Of a DNA stretch of 64,000 nucleotides, positions 45,070 through 53,923 are shown one piece after another. Below the pieces are notes generated by a model. That model was given only the letters and a program-made list of their open reading frames with translations, did no database searches and was not told where the DNA came from. Location of the stretch: positions 2,418,001 through 2,482,000 of the forward strand of contig CAVTBD010000002.1 of assembly GCA_963732875.1 (NCBI GenBank), given 5' to 3'. Numbering within the stretch: the stretch's first letter is position 1; each line of letters opens with the position of its first letter. Position numbers and translations under genes: made by a program. Origin of the DNA: WHSO01 sp963732875. GTDB lineage: Bacteria > Pseudomonadota > Alphaproteobacteria > SMXQ01.

Positions 45070-45642
45070 TCAGTTGAGTTCATCGTCTTTCCAGTACTTT
45101 GTCCCCTGAATTGTGGCCTGTAGAGCCAAACCGTTCTCTGTAATCTGGTACAGGTGGATGCCAGGCGCGACATCCACTGCGCCAGCCCAAGCCCCACCTT
45201 TCTCTGAGGCCTTTGCGGCAGCGTCGGCTTGGCCGGAGGCATCCCAACCGTGGGTGACGAACCAGTTCAGTGTCCCTCTGCCATCAAAGACAAACACACC
45301 TCGGAAATCCCTCACACCAAGCCCGATTCCCACACCAGCAGAGGCCATACGCATGTAGGTATCTTTCCCAGTCTGGTTGTCATGAACGATACCCCAGCCG
45401 CCGCCAGCAGAAAGTAGAATGACGTTAACGCCGACGTTACTGAACACGCCATATCCGGCAGCTTTTTGAATCCGATTTCGGCTATAGGGTTCCAGTTTGT
45501 AGAGTTGTGTTAAGGTTTCCCCGCGCATTTTTTGCAAGCTGTCTTTCTGTTGCTCAACCGTACTGCCGGAGGCACAGGCCCCAAATAGTAGGAAACACGC
45601 TATTAAAGTAATTGCGGGCCTGCATAGCCTCTTAAATTCCAT
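45070..45642 (-). CDS. SYLF/YSC84-like lipoprotein
   Basis: 190 residues with a lipoprotein signal ending FGAC (Cys23). The SYLF-type domain shows RIQKAAGYGVFSNVGVNVIL, SAGGGWGIVHDNQTGKDTYM and SAGVGIGLGVRDFRGVFVFD, typical of YSC84-related lipid-binding proteins. Probably periplasm-facing and membrane-anchored. The stop is followed by a spacer to the unrelated 44718-44990 gene. It is one of several exported proteins in this part of the island. Confidence 0.8.
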   Translation of the reverse strand: MEFKRLCRPAITLIACFLLFGACASGSTVEQQKDSLQKMRGETLTQLYKLEPYSRNRIQKAAGYGVFSNVGVNVILLSAGGGWGIVHDNQTGKDTYMRMASAGVGIGLGVRDFRGVFVFDGRGTLNWFVTHGWDASGQADAAAKASEKGGAWAGAVDVAPGIHLYQITENGLALQATIQGTKYWKDDELN

Positions 45643-45738
45643 CCTCTCCTCCCTTGCCCATGTTGTCGGCGTTTGTTGGGGGCACTTAGAGCGCTACGCT
45701 GACGTACAAGAATTGTATGCGGGGGATTCCGAAGAGTC

Positions 45739-46257
45739 CTATGGTGTACCTTGTGCTTTTCCGTTCGATACAGTCATACGCCCTTGGGGAGTCTCATACG
45801 AAAATGAGGAGGGCCAGTTTTGCCATATGCCGCGCTTTTCTTTCCGGGCGTAGTCTTCTACAGGGGTATATGCGCCCCGCGTAAACGTTCGGTCTTCGAC
45901 TGCAGCACCTCCGGAAATCAGGATACTGCCTAGATCGACAGAGTTGCTATCAGCCTGGACTGTGCAGAGGCCGATTGTGCGCAAGCCGTTCGTTCCGCGG
46001 CGCGTACAGCGGACACTCGTTCCCATCATTTTCAGAACACCATCGAGATAGGCCCGGGCCCAAGGCCCCCAAGGCCAAGTTGTTATGGGTGCCGTCATTA
46101 TCCCCCAAAGCTGTACTTCTGTGGTGGCCCCTCCAGGGGCCGTGACCAGCAACGTGTTTCCCGTTAACGCTAGCCCGTTGCCTTCTATCGGCCCTTGAGC
46201 CTGTGCGCCTGTCATGAGCATGAAGGAAAATGTGCACGCAGTGAGAAGCAGTTTCAT
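45739..46257 (-). CDS. Exported SNase-like (thermonuclease-fold) protein
   Basis: About 172 residues from ATG 46257 (GGAG six bases upstream; ATG 46269 also open). Signal peptide MKLLLTACTFSFMLMTGAQA. The remainder follows the thermonuclease-like OB fold: TTEVQLWGIMTAPITTWPWG, SVRCTRRGTNGLRTIGLCTV, ILISGGAAVEDRTFTRGAYT and YARKEKRGIWQ. The Arg-Glu-Arg catalytic set of staphylococcal nuclease is only partly recognisable, so activity is uncertain. Confidence 0.75.
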   Translation of the reverse strand: MKLLLTACTFSFMLMTGAQAQGPIEGNGLALTGNTLLVTAPGGATTEVQLWGIMTAPITTWPWGPWARAYLDGVLKMMGTSVRCTRRGTNGLRTIGLCTVQADSNSVDLGSILISGGAAVEDRTFTRGAYTPVEDYARKEKRGIWQNWPSSFSYETPQGRMTVSNGKAQGTP

Positions 46258-46389
46258 CGAGCGCTCCATAATTCTTATAGCATGCTCTCGGTTGATAGCA
46301 TTTTACCGCTGTGACTCTGCTCTGTTCCTGCTCGCACGCATTTGTCAGCATCACCCCATATAGAAGTGATGGTCGAGGGTGGGCGAGAC

Positions 46390-46636
46390 CCTCACCATCA
46401 CAGAGCTCCGCTATCGCTGCCTTGCATGATTGACCATGATTGGGCCGAACTGAAGCCAATTCGCCTGAAATAGGCTGAGCTTTGTATATCCCGTCGGTAC
46501 TAATCGACTCGCTGCTGGATTCTGTAGAAAATTTTTAATTGTGCCCCAACTTTGCGGGCGTCTACTGCTGGCGTCCACCGTCATGGCGCTGGTCTTAGAC
46601 GCTTTGCACGGCATTGATGGTTACGCGCCATTCGGA
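46390..46636 (+). repeat. ~245-bp direct repeat, copy 2
   Basis: Second copy of the 40669-40910 sequence, from CCTCACCATCACAGAGCTC to TTACGCGCCATTCGGA, with scattered substitutions and a small insertion (TGACCATGATT). The left end overlaps a hairpin GTGATGGT-C-GAGGGT / ACCCTCACCATCAC (46366-46402) that is absent beside copy 1. The two copies bound 5.5 kb of island DNA including the IS5 element. Confidence 0.8.
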
Positions 46637-46731
46637 GCACCCGGCTGCTAGATGTACGGCGTAGGACTGTTTCTCAGCGATCCGATCTAGTGCAGCCAAC
46701 TCAACTCCATGTGTTAGCGGGGGAGAGTTAG

Positions 46732-46809
46732 ATGAACGCCTTTTATGCTGTAATCTTTATGGGATTCATAGGGTTTCTGCTGTTGTGGCCGTGGCTTTTC
46801 CTGCGTTGA
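46732..46809 (+). CDS. Possible 25-residue single-span membrane peptide
   Basis: ATG 46732 follows GGGGGAGAG at good spacing. The frame encodes MNAFYAVIFMGFIGFLLLWP then WLFLR and TGA: one hydrophobic helix with a terminal Arg. Small membrane peptides of this form exist, but no homologue can be named. Coding status is uncertain. Confidence 0.4.
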   Translation: MNAFYAVIFMGFIGFLLLWPWLFLR

Positions 46810-47379
46810 GGGGTGACCTCCCCTCCCAGCGGCACAGGAATTGTAGTTTGCGCCACCATCACGGCGGGACATCTTTCCTAAGAACGAGCGTGTGCCCCGT
46901 GAATCGGCACACGGTTCTTGAGAAACATTTGTCGTGCCTCCGCCGCGGCACGCGGTGCATTGCATGGACAAGGCAGTTAACCCGGTTTGTAGCGAGTTAC
47001 CGATAAGTCCTCTGTCGATCCCTGATATTCACAGGATAATCCACAATTCAATTTAGTCACACGCTATGCACCTGCGACGTTTTTTAGCGCTGGTGTTCCA
47101 ATTGGCACGACTTATTCGGCACCACCTCCATGCCTCCTCGAAGTTGCGTGCCTGCTCGTCAGCGCAATTTCAGTTGATAACTTGGTTCGCTTCTTTCCTT
47201 CACGGCGGCACGGGCTTTTTTTTAGGAAGGCAGGCAGCGGTTCCGAATGGGTGAGCTCACGTATCTCTTTCGGGTGTCTCTCTTTGGATCAGTTCCCTAT
47301 CTCTGGCTGGAATGGGCACGATGTGTATCAAAGAAGAGACGTCACACGGCACAGACAGTTCCCAAAAGGATTAATCAGC
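46810..47379. other. ~570-bp stretch without a recognised gene, upstream of the sigma-54 activator
   Basis: Open frames here (for example 47066-47254) have skewed composition and no good start. The last 150 bases probably hold the promoter and leader of the activator gene; no clear -35/-10 or -24/-12 site is seen. Confidence 0.35.
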
Positions 47380-48619
47380 GTGACCTCATCAAATTCCGAT
47401 ATCAACCTGTACTCTGGTGGTGGATTCCACCTGTCGCGAGATATGATCGCGCAAGTCGGCGCTCGCCGCCTGGCATCACTGGTTCTGGAGGAGTTGAGCG
47501 AAAATGGAGCGTTCCGCAGCAAGGTGCTAGCGCTATTGCATGACCTAGGTGAAAGTAGGCATGTCAACTTCTCCGAGGTAAGTGGCGCGGTAGAAGACGA
47601 GCCGCATTTCGTGGGGAATAGTCCTGCGATGCGGCAGGCGTTCTCGCAAATCCGTAAGTTTGCGGTTACAGATCTTCCCGTTCTTGTCACGGGGGAAAGC
47701 GGGACCGGTAAGGAGCTTGCGGCACAGGCCATCCATGAACGCTCTGCGTTCTCCAAAGGCCCGTTTGTTGCGGTAAACTGTGGTGGTCTGCCCGCCTCGC
47801 TCATCGCATCCGAATTGTTCGGTTACGAAAAGGGGGCGTTCACCGGTGCCAATCAACGCAAGATAGGGCGTATCGAAGCCGCGGATGGCGGTACTCTGTT
47901 CCTGGATGAAATCGGCGATCTTCCGCTTGAGCTTCAGGGGCACCTGTTAAGATTCCTGCAGGAAAAGACTATCGACCGGGTAGGGGCACAACGTCCTGTG
48001 CTGGTCAACGTACGTGTCATTGCTGCGACGAACCGCGATCTGATGAGTGCCGTGGAGGAAGAGACCTTTCGGCTTGATCTCTATTATCGTCTCAAGGTGC
48101 TCAATATTCATTTGCCACCTCTGAGGGAAAGGGATGGGGACGTCGAAATTCTTGCTAGATATTTTATCAAGAAGTTCGGTCATGAACTCCATAGCGAGAT
48201 CGAAGGTATCGATGCCAGCGCACTGGACAGGCTTAATTCATACGATTGGCCCGGTAACGTGCGGGAGCTGATATCAACCCTGCGCCGAGCGATCGTCGTG
48301 GCGGAGGGCAATGTCGTTGCAAGCCATGACCTCATCCTGGATTCTGTGGGGTCCCGTAGGGGCCGCTCCAAGCACAGCAATGGTACAGACGAAGAAGACG
48401 ATTTTGAACTCAACCCTGCGCAAAACGGATAATCGTGCGGTCGGATTGTTTGAGGTGAGGAGCCGCTCGGAGCGCGGATTACTGTCTGATGCGTTAATCC
48501 GCAATCGGAATAACGTGACGCGTACCGCTAAGGAACTTGGCGTATCGCGTGTGACTTTGTATCGCTTGATGGATAAGCATGGCTTGAGGTCTCTGCAAAA
48601 AGCCGCGCAAGAGGCGTAG
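47380..48619 (+). pseudogene. Sigma-54-dependent transcriptional activator, interrupted by a +1 frameshift before its HTH
   Basis: GTG 47380 (AGGA 10 bases upstream) begins a ~75-residue N-terminal region with no receiver domain. The AAA+ domain follows: Walker A VLVTGESGTGKELAAQAIHE (~K111), sigma-54-contact GAFTGA at ~152-157, Walker B GGTLFLDEIGDLP, and NVRELISTLRRA. The frame ends at 48432; the Fis-type HTH is one frame over (LLSDALIRNRNNVTRTAKEL, then GVSRVTLYRLMDKHGL), ending 48619. One extra base near 48425 explains it; rejoined ~413 residues. It is the natural regulator of the sigma-54 promoters downstream. Its input signal is not a phosphorelay through a built-in receiver. Confidence 0.88.
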
Positions 48620-48656
48620 GAGCCGCTCCCGGCAGGGACGGTCTCTGGTCTTCGTG

Positions 48657-50498
48657 TCACACGCTCAGCTTAGCCGGCGGAGACGCTTTGCTTTTCCCTT
48701 CCAGGCAGAGTTGCACGATTTTGTAAGGTGCCTTCAGATTGCCCGCCTGCATCGCCCTGATCAGCCAGTAGTTGGCATGAGACCGATTTTTCTCGACGCC
48801 CTTACCCTGTACGTAAAGCAATGCAAGATTGTATTGAGCGACGTCGTTACCCGATTTGGCCGCTCTTTTGAGCCAGTACGCCGCCTTGCTTAAGGCCGGT
48901 TCGCTGCCAGTGCTTTCGGAAAGTAGCGTCCCCAGCTTGCATTGCGCCTCGACCAGTCCGCGCTCTGCCGCGACGGTGAGCCACATCAGTCCTTCGCCAC
49001 GGCGGTTGCCGACCTGTTCGTCCTGCTCATCGACAATGAGATCGCCCAAGATGAATTGAGCCAGAAGGTTGCCGTTCAGTGCCGCCTTCCGTAGCCATTT
49101 CACCGCTTCCGACATGTCCTGAGGAGCGCCATAGCGCTTCGTGAACAGAACGGCCATATTGTATTGGGCTTCCGGCATGCCGTGGGAAGCGGCCCGTCGG
49201 ATCCACTTTTTTGCCTCCTTATAGTCGCGGCCAACTCCCTCTCCACGCAGATATAATTCCCCAAGTGCAAGTTCAGCTCGTGCGTAGTTCTGGCTCGTCG
49301 CATTCCGCAAATGTCGGAGAGCCGATTCGACATCGCGTGACATGCTCTCCCCCTTGATGAAGAGATAGCCGAGCGCATATTGGGCCGGAGCAAAGCCGGC
49401 ATCCGCCGCCCTCGTCAGACAGCGCACGGCAAAATCTCGATCGGATTGCGCACAATTGCGCTCCCAATACAGCCTGGCCAGGCAGAACAGCGCTATGGGG
49501 TTGTCATTGTTCCCGATGGCCCGGCTCAGCCATGTCGCGGCCTGGGTCGTATCCATGGCGACGCCTTCTTCGCACAGATACATTGCCGCCATGCGCATCG
49601 GCGACGCGATTTCGCCGCCCCATGACCGGCCGAGGTACCAGTCGCGTGCATAGGATGCAGCATCTACCGTGCTGACTCTCGCCACCATGTCGAATACGAA
49701 GCTGCCATCGTTTCCATCATCATCCGACGCTAAGCTGGCGATATCCGAACGGGCGTCCTCGACCGCCGATGCTTCCTCCCGCTCTGCGAAACCCTCCAGC
49801 AGGTTTTTTCCAAGCCGGTAACGTGCTTCAGCAAGGCCTTGACGTGCGGCAAGCCGCAAAAAGAAGTTTGCCTGTTCCCTGTCGTCCTCGCCCAGGTTCC
49901 CGCGTTGATAGACGTTGGCCAGTTCGATCTGGGCCAGAGCATGACCTTGCCGGGCTGCCTGTGTGAGAAGCGCAATGCCATGCTCCCTGTCCTCGCTGGA
50001 ACCATGACGGGACAGAAGCACCCGACCGAGCTGGAACTGGGCGGCCACAAGTCCTCCCTTGGCCGCGCGTTCCAGCAGAGCGATGCCTTCCTCCTGGCGT
50101 CTCGTGCCAAAATGACCTGAGAGGCACATCAGGCCAAGAAGGTACTGCGCGGTTGGACTGGTCTGCGCTGCCAGCGCGAACCATTTTGCCGCCAGTGCGG
50201 CGCTCCGGCGAACGCCGATACCTTCCAGGTACAAACGTCCGAGGGCCAACTGCGCCAGGGAATGACCGGCTTCCGCCGCCTTGGAATACCATCGGTGCGC
50301 CAGGCGCAGATTATTCCGATCGTCGAGCGCCGAGGCCTCGTAGCTGACACCCAACTGATACTGGGCCGAGGCGTCCCCACGTTCGGCGAGGCCGGCAACC
50401 AGCTCGAGTTCGCGTTGCTCGCGCGGACTTTCGCCAAGCAATGCCGGGCCATAAAGCGACCCCATCCCAGAGAGAGACGATTCGAGCTCTGACGCCAT
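48657..50498 (-). CDS. Large Sel1-repeat protein
   Basis: A 613-residue protein made almost entirely of Sel1-like repeats (13 or more), for example ASAQYQLGVSYEASALDD, SLAQLALGRLYLEGIGVRRS, APAQYALGYLFIKGESMSRD and ARAELALGELYLRGEGVGRD. No signal peptide, so likely cytosolic, a scaffold for protein-protein contacts. It runs convergent to the sigma-54 activator (38 bp apart). A sigma-54-like site lies 55 bp upstream of its start on the minus strand. A second Sel1 protein is at 61.1 kb. Confidence 0.88.
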   Translation of the reverse strand: MASELESSLSGMGSLYGPALLGESPREQRELELVAGLAERGDASAQYQLGVSYEASALDDRNNLRLAHRWYSKAAEAGHSLAQLALGRLYLEGIGVRRSAALAAKWFALAAQTSPTAQYLLGLMCLSGHFGTRRQEEGIALLERAAKGGLVAAQFQLGRVLLSRHGSSEDREHGIALLTQAARQGHALAQIELANVYQRGNLGEDDREQANFFLRLAARQGLAEARYRLGKNLLEGFAEREEASAVEDARSDIASLASDDDGNDGSFVFDMVARVSTVDAASYARDWYLGRSWGGEIASPMRMAAMYLCEEGVAMDTTQAATWLSRAIGNNDNPIALFCLARLYWERNCAQSDRDFAVRCLTRAADAGFAPAQYALGYLFIKGESMSRDVESALRHLRNATSQNYARAELALGELYLRGEGVGRDYKEAKKWIRRAASHGMPEAQYNMAVLFTKRYGAPQDMSEAVKWLRKAALNGNLLAQFILGDLIVDEQDEQVGNRRGEGLMWLTVAAERGLVEAQCKLGTLLSESTGSEPALSKAAYWLKRAAKSGNDVAQYNLALLYVQGKGVEKNRSHANYWLIRAMQAGNLKAPYKIVQLCLEGKSKASPPAKLSV

Positions 50499-50552
50499 TA
50501 GCCTATCACCCGTATTCCAGGCAACGCGACACCACGCAGCCCGGAGCGTTCA

Positions 50553-50568
50553 TGCCAGAAGCGTGCCT
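50553..50568 (-). promoter_or_regulatory. Possible sigma-54 promoter of the Sel1-repeat gene
   Basis: On the minus strand: AGGCACGCTTCTGGCA. The -24 GG and -12 GC are spaced by ten bases as required and GGCACG is perfect, but the -12 box is TGGC instead of TTGC. About 55 bp before the start codon at 50498. Weaker than the plus-strand sites. Confidence 0.4.
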
Positions 50569-50900
50569 CGCACCTGCGTTGAATCCGCGATCGATGGATT
50601 GCGGGCGCTCTGACAATCCTGGTCATTCCCAAGTGCCTGCCCACCGCTTTCAAGCAGCCTAGCGGAATTGGAGCATTCATTTCCATACGTGCTTGCGTTT
50701 AGACGGCATCACACCACGCGCGGGTTTACAGCCCGCGAAAAACTGTAACGTCCTGTTGACACACCCGCAGATATGCGAGGCACGTTTACCGACTTCACCA
50801 TCTGTGTATCGTTGCGGCTGTCGTTCCGTTCGGCCCCTATGCCATTGCCGGTTCTCTAAAAATCGAGCCGTCAACCTGCCTGATTCCGCATTCCGGACAT

Positions 50901-50916
50901 TGGCGGGGCAATTGCA
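50901..50916 (+). promoter_or_regulatory. Sigma-54 promoter upstream of the low-complexity secreted protein
   Basis: TGGCGGGGCAATTGCA: TGGC at -24 and TTGCA at -12 with the canonical ten bases between GG and GC. About 73 bp before the GTG start at 50989. Part of a set of four such sites in 10 kb. Confidence 0.65.
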
Positions 50917-50988
50917 CAGAGACAACGTAGCGAAACGTTTTTGTGACTTTTGGCTGGTCTTGTGGATTGAAACGATTGGAGAAAGAAC

Positions 50989-52257
50989 GTGCGCGAGAGG
51001 CGTTCCCAGGTGCCGGGGTCGATGATACTGGTGTCCGTCGCCGCTCTGATAATGGCCGACGGACTGCCGCTGTATTTGCATACGGATCCGGGGTTCCTGC
51101 AGCGGATTATCGGCAAGGCTGAAAATGTCCTGGGTACCGGGGACTTGAGCGTGACTCCGGGAGACCCCCAGGGGAATTCCCTCACCATCGACCTGAAAGC
51201 CTTATCCGATATCAGGCCGGGGGGCGGGGCACCCCAAGGTGGCTCGCGCGATCCGGCCGACGAAACCGGTCCCGCGCCGGACGCAGCCCGCGGGGATACC
51301 AACGGGCCTTCCGGTGGAACCGCCGAAAGCGACTCCCATCGCGGGACTTCCACCGACTCGCCGCCGCCGGATGACAACGGGGCGGCCTCGCTTCCCCCCG
51401 ACGATCCTCCGGGACCCGGAACTATCGGCCACCAGGGAGGAAGCGGCAGCGGGCCGGGCGCCGGTGCTTTCGACGACGGTTCCGGCCACGATGGCGCCTC
51501 GAGCGGAAGCGACAACGCTGGTGGCGCCTCGAACGGCGGAGGCACCGGCGACGGCGCATCCGATGGAAACAACAACGGTTCCGGGGCGTCGAACGGTGAC
51601 ACGGGCGGCGGCGACAGCGCCTCGAATGGGACCGACGATGGCAGCGGCGCCTCGAACGGGGGAGGCACCGGCGACGGCGCATCCGATGGAAACAACAACG
51701 GCTCCGGGGCGTCGAACGGTGACACGGGCGGCGGCGGAACCGATCCAGGCGGGCACGGCACGGGCACCGGCGGCAATCCGCCGGATCCTGGGCCGCCGGA
51801 TCCTGGGCCGCCGGATCCCGGGCCGCCTGATTCCGAAAAGGGCGTTTCGGGTCTCGATGGCCTCTTGAAGGGCATAAAGGCCGTGGAGAATGCCGTTCGG
51901 AAAATTGCGGAAAACACGTCGGACCTTGCCAAGAATGCGAGCAAGGCGCCGGCCGTCCCGAATATCGGTAGCGCAGCGGGAGGCAACGTGCCCACCGCCC
52001 TGCAGGGGTTGCAAAAAGGACTCGTGCCGGCGGCCGATCTCGCATCTACGGTTTCCGCCAGCGGCGTTCTGGCCGGTCAGGCCGCCACGGGCAGCGGGGG
52101 CCTCTCCGGCGCGACGCAAGACGTTTCCGGGACGGCGCAACAGGCTTCCTCGGCCGTGAGCGGTACGTTCGCGGTCGTGAACATCAACCAGAACACCGGG
52201 ATCAACAGTGCGGTGCAATCTTCCATGTCCATTCAGGTTACGACGCAGCCGCCGTGA
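50989..52257 (+). CDS. Secreted low-complexity Gly/Ser/Asp/Asn-rich protein with C-terminal Asn/Gln motif
   Basis: 422 residues, GTG start. Signal or anchor segment SMILVSVAALIMADGLPLYL. Residues ~75-285 are low complexity, with near-identical 91-bp DNA repeats (51523-51613 and 51646-51736) encoding GASNGGGTGDGASDGNNNGS and a PPDPGPPDPGPP stretch. A helical region follows (GLDGLLKGIKAVENAVRKIA), and the C-terminus carries GTFAVVNINQNTGINSAVQS, the motif shared with the proteins at 54.1, 54.7 and 55.9 kb. Driven by a sigma-54-type promoter. Likely an exported structural or adhesive component; that role is inference. Confidence 0.75.
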   Translation: MRERRSQVPGSMILVSVAALIMADGLPLYLHTDPGFLQRIIGKAENVLGTGDLSVTPGDPQGNSLTIDLKALSDIRPGGGAPQGGSRDPADETGPAPDAARGDTNGPSGGTAESDSHRGTSTDSPPPDDNGAASLPPDDPPGPGTIGHQGGSGSGPGAGAFDDGSGHDGASSGSDNAGGASNGGGTGDGASDGNNNGSGASNGDTGGGDSASNGTDDGSGASNGGGTGDGASDGNNNGSGASNGDTGGGGTDPGGHGTGTGGNPPDPGPPDPGPPDPGPPDSEKGVSGLDGLLKGIKAVENAVRKIAENTSDLAKNASKAPAVPNIGSAAGGNVPTALQGLQKGLVPAADLASTVSASGVLAGQAATGSGGLSGATQDVSGTAQQASSAVSGTFAVVNINQNTGINSAVQSSMSIQVTTQPP

Positions 52258-52409
52258 CGTGAACCACGGTGCGCTCGATACAGGCGGGAAGGCAGAAGGC
52301 TAAGAAACCGCAACTCTACGGGAACGGTCCATCGGAAAATCCGTCAACGCCACGGCATGTCGTTACGTACCGGAATTCATTCCCGGTCGCGACCGGCGCA
52401 ACTTCGCGG

Positions 52410-52853
52410 TCACCACTCCTTCACGATCTGGGTGGTTTCCCTGACGATCCGCTCGTTCTCCGCATCGTTACCGATGTCTCTCTCGCGTTCGCGGCGGTTC
52501 TCTCCGAACATTCCTATGATGAGCGTCTTGTCGGAATCGCCGGAATTCAGGACCCTGGCATATTCGGGCTTGAACTCGAGCCGGCCCTCGCCCGCCCTGA
52601 TGGGATTCTTGACGAGCAGAATACTGACGTCTCCCTCGTGGAATTCCGGCTTGTTGAAAATCTCGAGATCCTCGGCGGAAAGCATGCCTTCCCAGATGTC
52701 GCTGGAAATCTGGCGAAGCGGTTCAATGACGACCTTCAAGCCCATGTCTGCCCCCTGTACCAACCGGCCACGCGCGCCGATAAAATTAAGATTGCCGACA
52801 GTTAGCTCCTGGAGCGGAACGGGCGCTATCAATCGTAAGAGATATCCAACCAT
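52410..52853 (-). CDS. Hypothetical membrane-anchored protein
   Basis: 147 residues from ATG 52853 (MVGYLLRLIAPVPLQELTVG); the frame is open upstream to 52997 but that part overlaps the sigma-54 promoter of the divergent gene. A short hydrophobic start is followed by a soluble domain: MGLKVVIEPLRQISSDIWEG, SILLVKNPIRAGEGRLEFKP and a charged end. The opposite-strand ORF looks less protein-like. No family recognised; it sits inside the sigma-54 cluster and reads divergently from the next gene. Confidence 0.5.
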   Translation of the reverse strand: MVGYLLRLIAPVPLQELTVGNLNFIGARGRLVQGADMGLKVVIEPLRQISSDIWEGMLSAEDLEIFNKPEFHEGDVSILLVKNPIRAGEGRLEFKPEYARVLNSGDSDKTLIIGMFGENRRERERDIGNDAENERIVRETTQIVKEW

Positions 52854-52904
52854 AAGAGATAGACAACCTATCGCCGTGGCGAGGGTCGAGGGTGGCGCGG
52901 TACT

Positions 52905-52920
52905 TGGCACCGGTTTTGCA
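52905..52920 (+). promoter_or_regulatory. Sigma-54 promoter (perfect consensus)
   Basis: TGGCACCGGTTTTGCA: a full TGGCAC-N5-TTGCA match with ten bases between the GG and GC. Located about 80-110 bp before the start of the exported protein at 52998/53031. The best match of the set, together with 60823-60838. Confidence 0.85.
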
Positions 52921-52997
52921 TTTTTGTGACATGCAATACGGAAAGTTCCGGGAACGCCGCGACGCCGACTATGCCGTGGCAGTTGGGTAACGCGCAC

Positions 52998-53396
52998 ATG
53001 ACGACCGAAGCGAAGACCAGGGTGGTTGACATGAATTTCCGCGAAATCAAGCAGTTATGCAGGTGGCGCTCGACCGGCGTGCTTTTGGGCGCGGCCGGCC
53101 TGATTCTCTGCCTGGGCGCGACGGCAGCCCGCGCCGGCGAGGCCAACGGCACCAAAACCCCCGCTTTCCGGCTTGTGTCACTGGAGCAGATGGTTCCCGT
53201 CGATCCCCATGAGCTTGGGGCCGTGCGAGGCAAGCAGCTCTCGGGTTCCGCGCAGGCCCGCGATCCGTCGGCGGTGGCCGTGATCCTGTGGGACGAGACC
53301 CGCAGCACCCGCTATCCGCCTTCGGTTTCGACCAACACGGCCGCTACCGGGTCGGTGAGCAACACCCTCTCCACCGCCGGCGGATATGGCCACTAA
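52998..53396 (+). CDS. Exported protein with ELG-x-x-RGK leader-like motif
   Basis: About 132 residues (ATG 52998; MNFREIKQL at 53031 also possible). Signal peptide STGVLLGAAGLILCLGATAA ending ARA. After it, VPVDPHELGAVRGKQLSGS resembles the double-glycine-type pattern found in the protein at 55.9 kb (PVSDGELGQMRGG), with GK in place of GG. The C-terminus is Ser/Thr/Gly-rich (STNTAATGSVSNTLSTAGGYGH). Perfect sigma-54 promoter upstream, hairpin terminator downstream. Possible substrate of the C39 peptidase; inference. Confidence 0.7.
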   Translation: MTTEAKTRVVDMNFREIKQLCRWRSTGVLLGAAGLILCLGATAARAGEANGTKTPAFRLVSLEQMVPVDPHELGAVRGKQLSGSAQARDPSAVAVILWDETRSTRYPPSVSTNTAATGSVSNTLSTAGGYGH

Positions 53397-53426
53397 TTCG
53401 CGGCGATAGCGATCGGGTCAGAGACG

Positions 53427-53452
53427 GGGCCGCACGCCATGGCGTGCGGCCC
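53427..53452 (+). terminator. Hairpin terminator after the ELG-RGK exported protein
   Basis: Stem GGGCCGCACGCC / GGCGTGCGGCCC with a 2-base loop, followed by TTCGTCGTTT. Strong GC stem 30 bp after the stop codon; a moderately T-rich tail. Confidence 0.65.
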
Positions 53453-53575
53453 TTCGTCGTTTCCAGCAGGCGAAGGCACCGAACCGGATGCCTTGTTCGG
53501 ATCGGTTTACGATTCGTAAACATAGTTAACACAAGGCGCCCGCGCGGATACAGCGGATGCAACCGAGACGCGATA

Positions 53576-53738
53576 CTAGTGTCGTGGTTCAGAAGTTCGC
53601 TTCATATTCGGGGGCAGCTTCCTGGCGAACTTCTGAACCGAAACGACACTAGAAACTATTTCTTTCTAGTGTGGTGGATTTGAAGTTCCTTTCGATGCCG
53701 CCCCGAAGAATGTCAGGAACTTCAAATCCACCACACTA
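53576..53738. repeat. Two tandem related hairpins (MITE-like)
   Basis: Hairpin 1 (53576-53652) has arms CTAGTGTCGTGGTTCAGAAGTTCGC and its near complement ending CGACACTAG. Hairpin 2 (53666-53738) has arms CTAGTGTGGTGGATTTGAAGTTCC and complement ending CCACCACACTAA. Both share the frame CTAGTGT-G-GTGG-AAGTTC and a loop with GCAG/GCCG core, separated by 13 bases. This looks like two diverged copies of a miniature inverted-repeat element. Confidence 0.75.
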
Positions 53739-53923
53739 ACGCACGGCGCTCCATCCGACCTGCGACCCAGGGTGAGAACGGCTTCGGACACGGAGCCGCC
53801 CGAAAGTGTAACGGCGGATTGGCTAACAAACTGTTAACCGGCGTTTGCGGCTTACGCGCGGCATCGGGCCCCTCCCTACCCACGTTTTATTGAAAAGCAA
53901 CGGCTTGCGTCATGCCAACGCGG
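53739..53923. other. Upstream region of the repeat-protein operon
   Basis: No ORF. Lies between the hairpin pair and the sigma-54 promoter, where binding sites for the local activator would be expected (typically 80-150 bp upstream). It contains CTAACAAACTGTTAACCGGCG with the palindrome-like AACTGTTAAC around 53825-53840, a candidate but unproven site. Confidence 0.35.

Noticed and set aside
40206..50000. An intact prophage
   Set aside because: No capsid, terminase, portal, tail or lysis genes; only an integrase fragment and insertion sequences.
50521..50536. A second sigma-54 site for the Sel1-repeat gene (GCAACGCGACACCA on the plus strand)
   Set aside because: The distance between the GC and CC pairs is nine bases instead of ten, which normally abolishes sigma-54 promoter function.
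52269..52805. Plus-strand ORF of 178 codons
   Set aside because: Its composition is uneven and it lacks a ribosome-binding site; the minus-strand frame over the same bases reads as a more natural protein.
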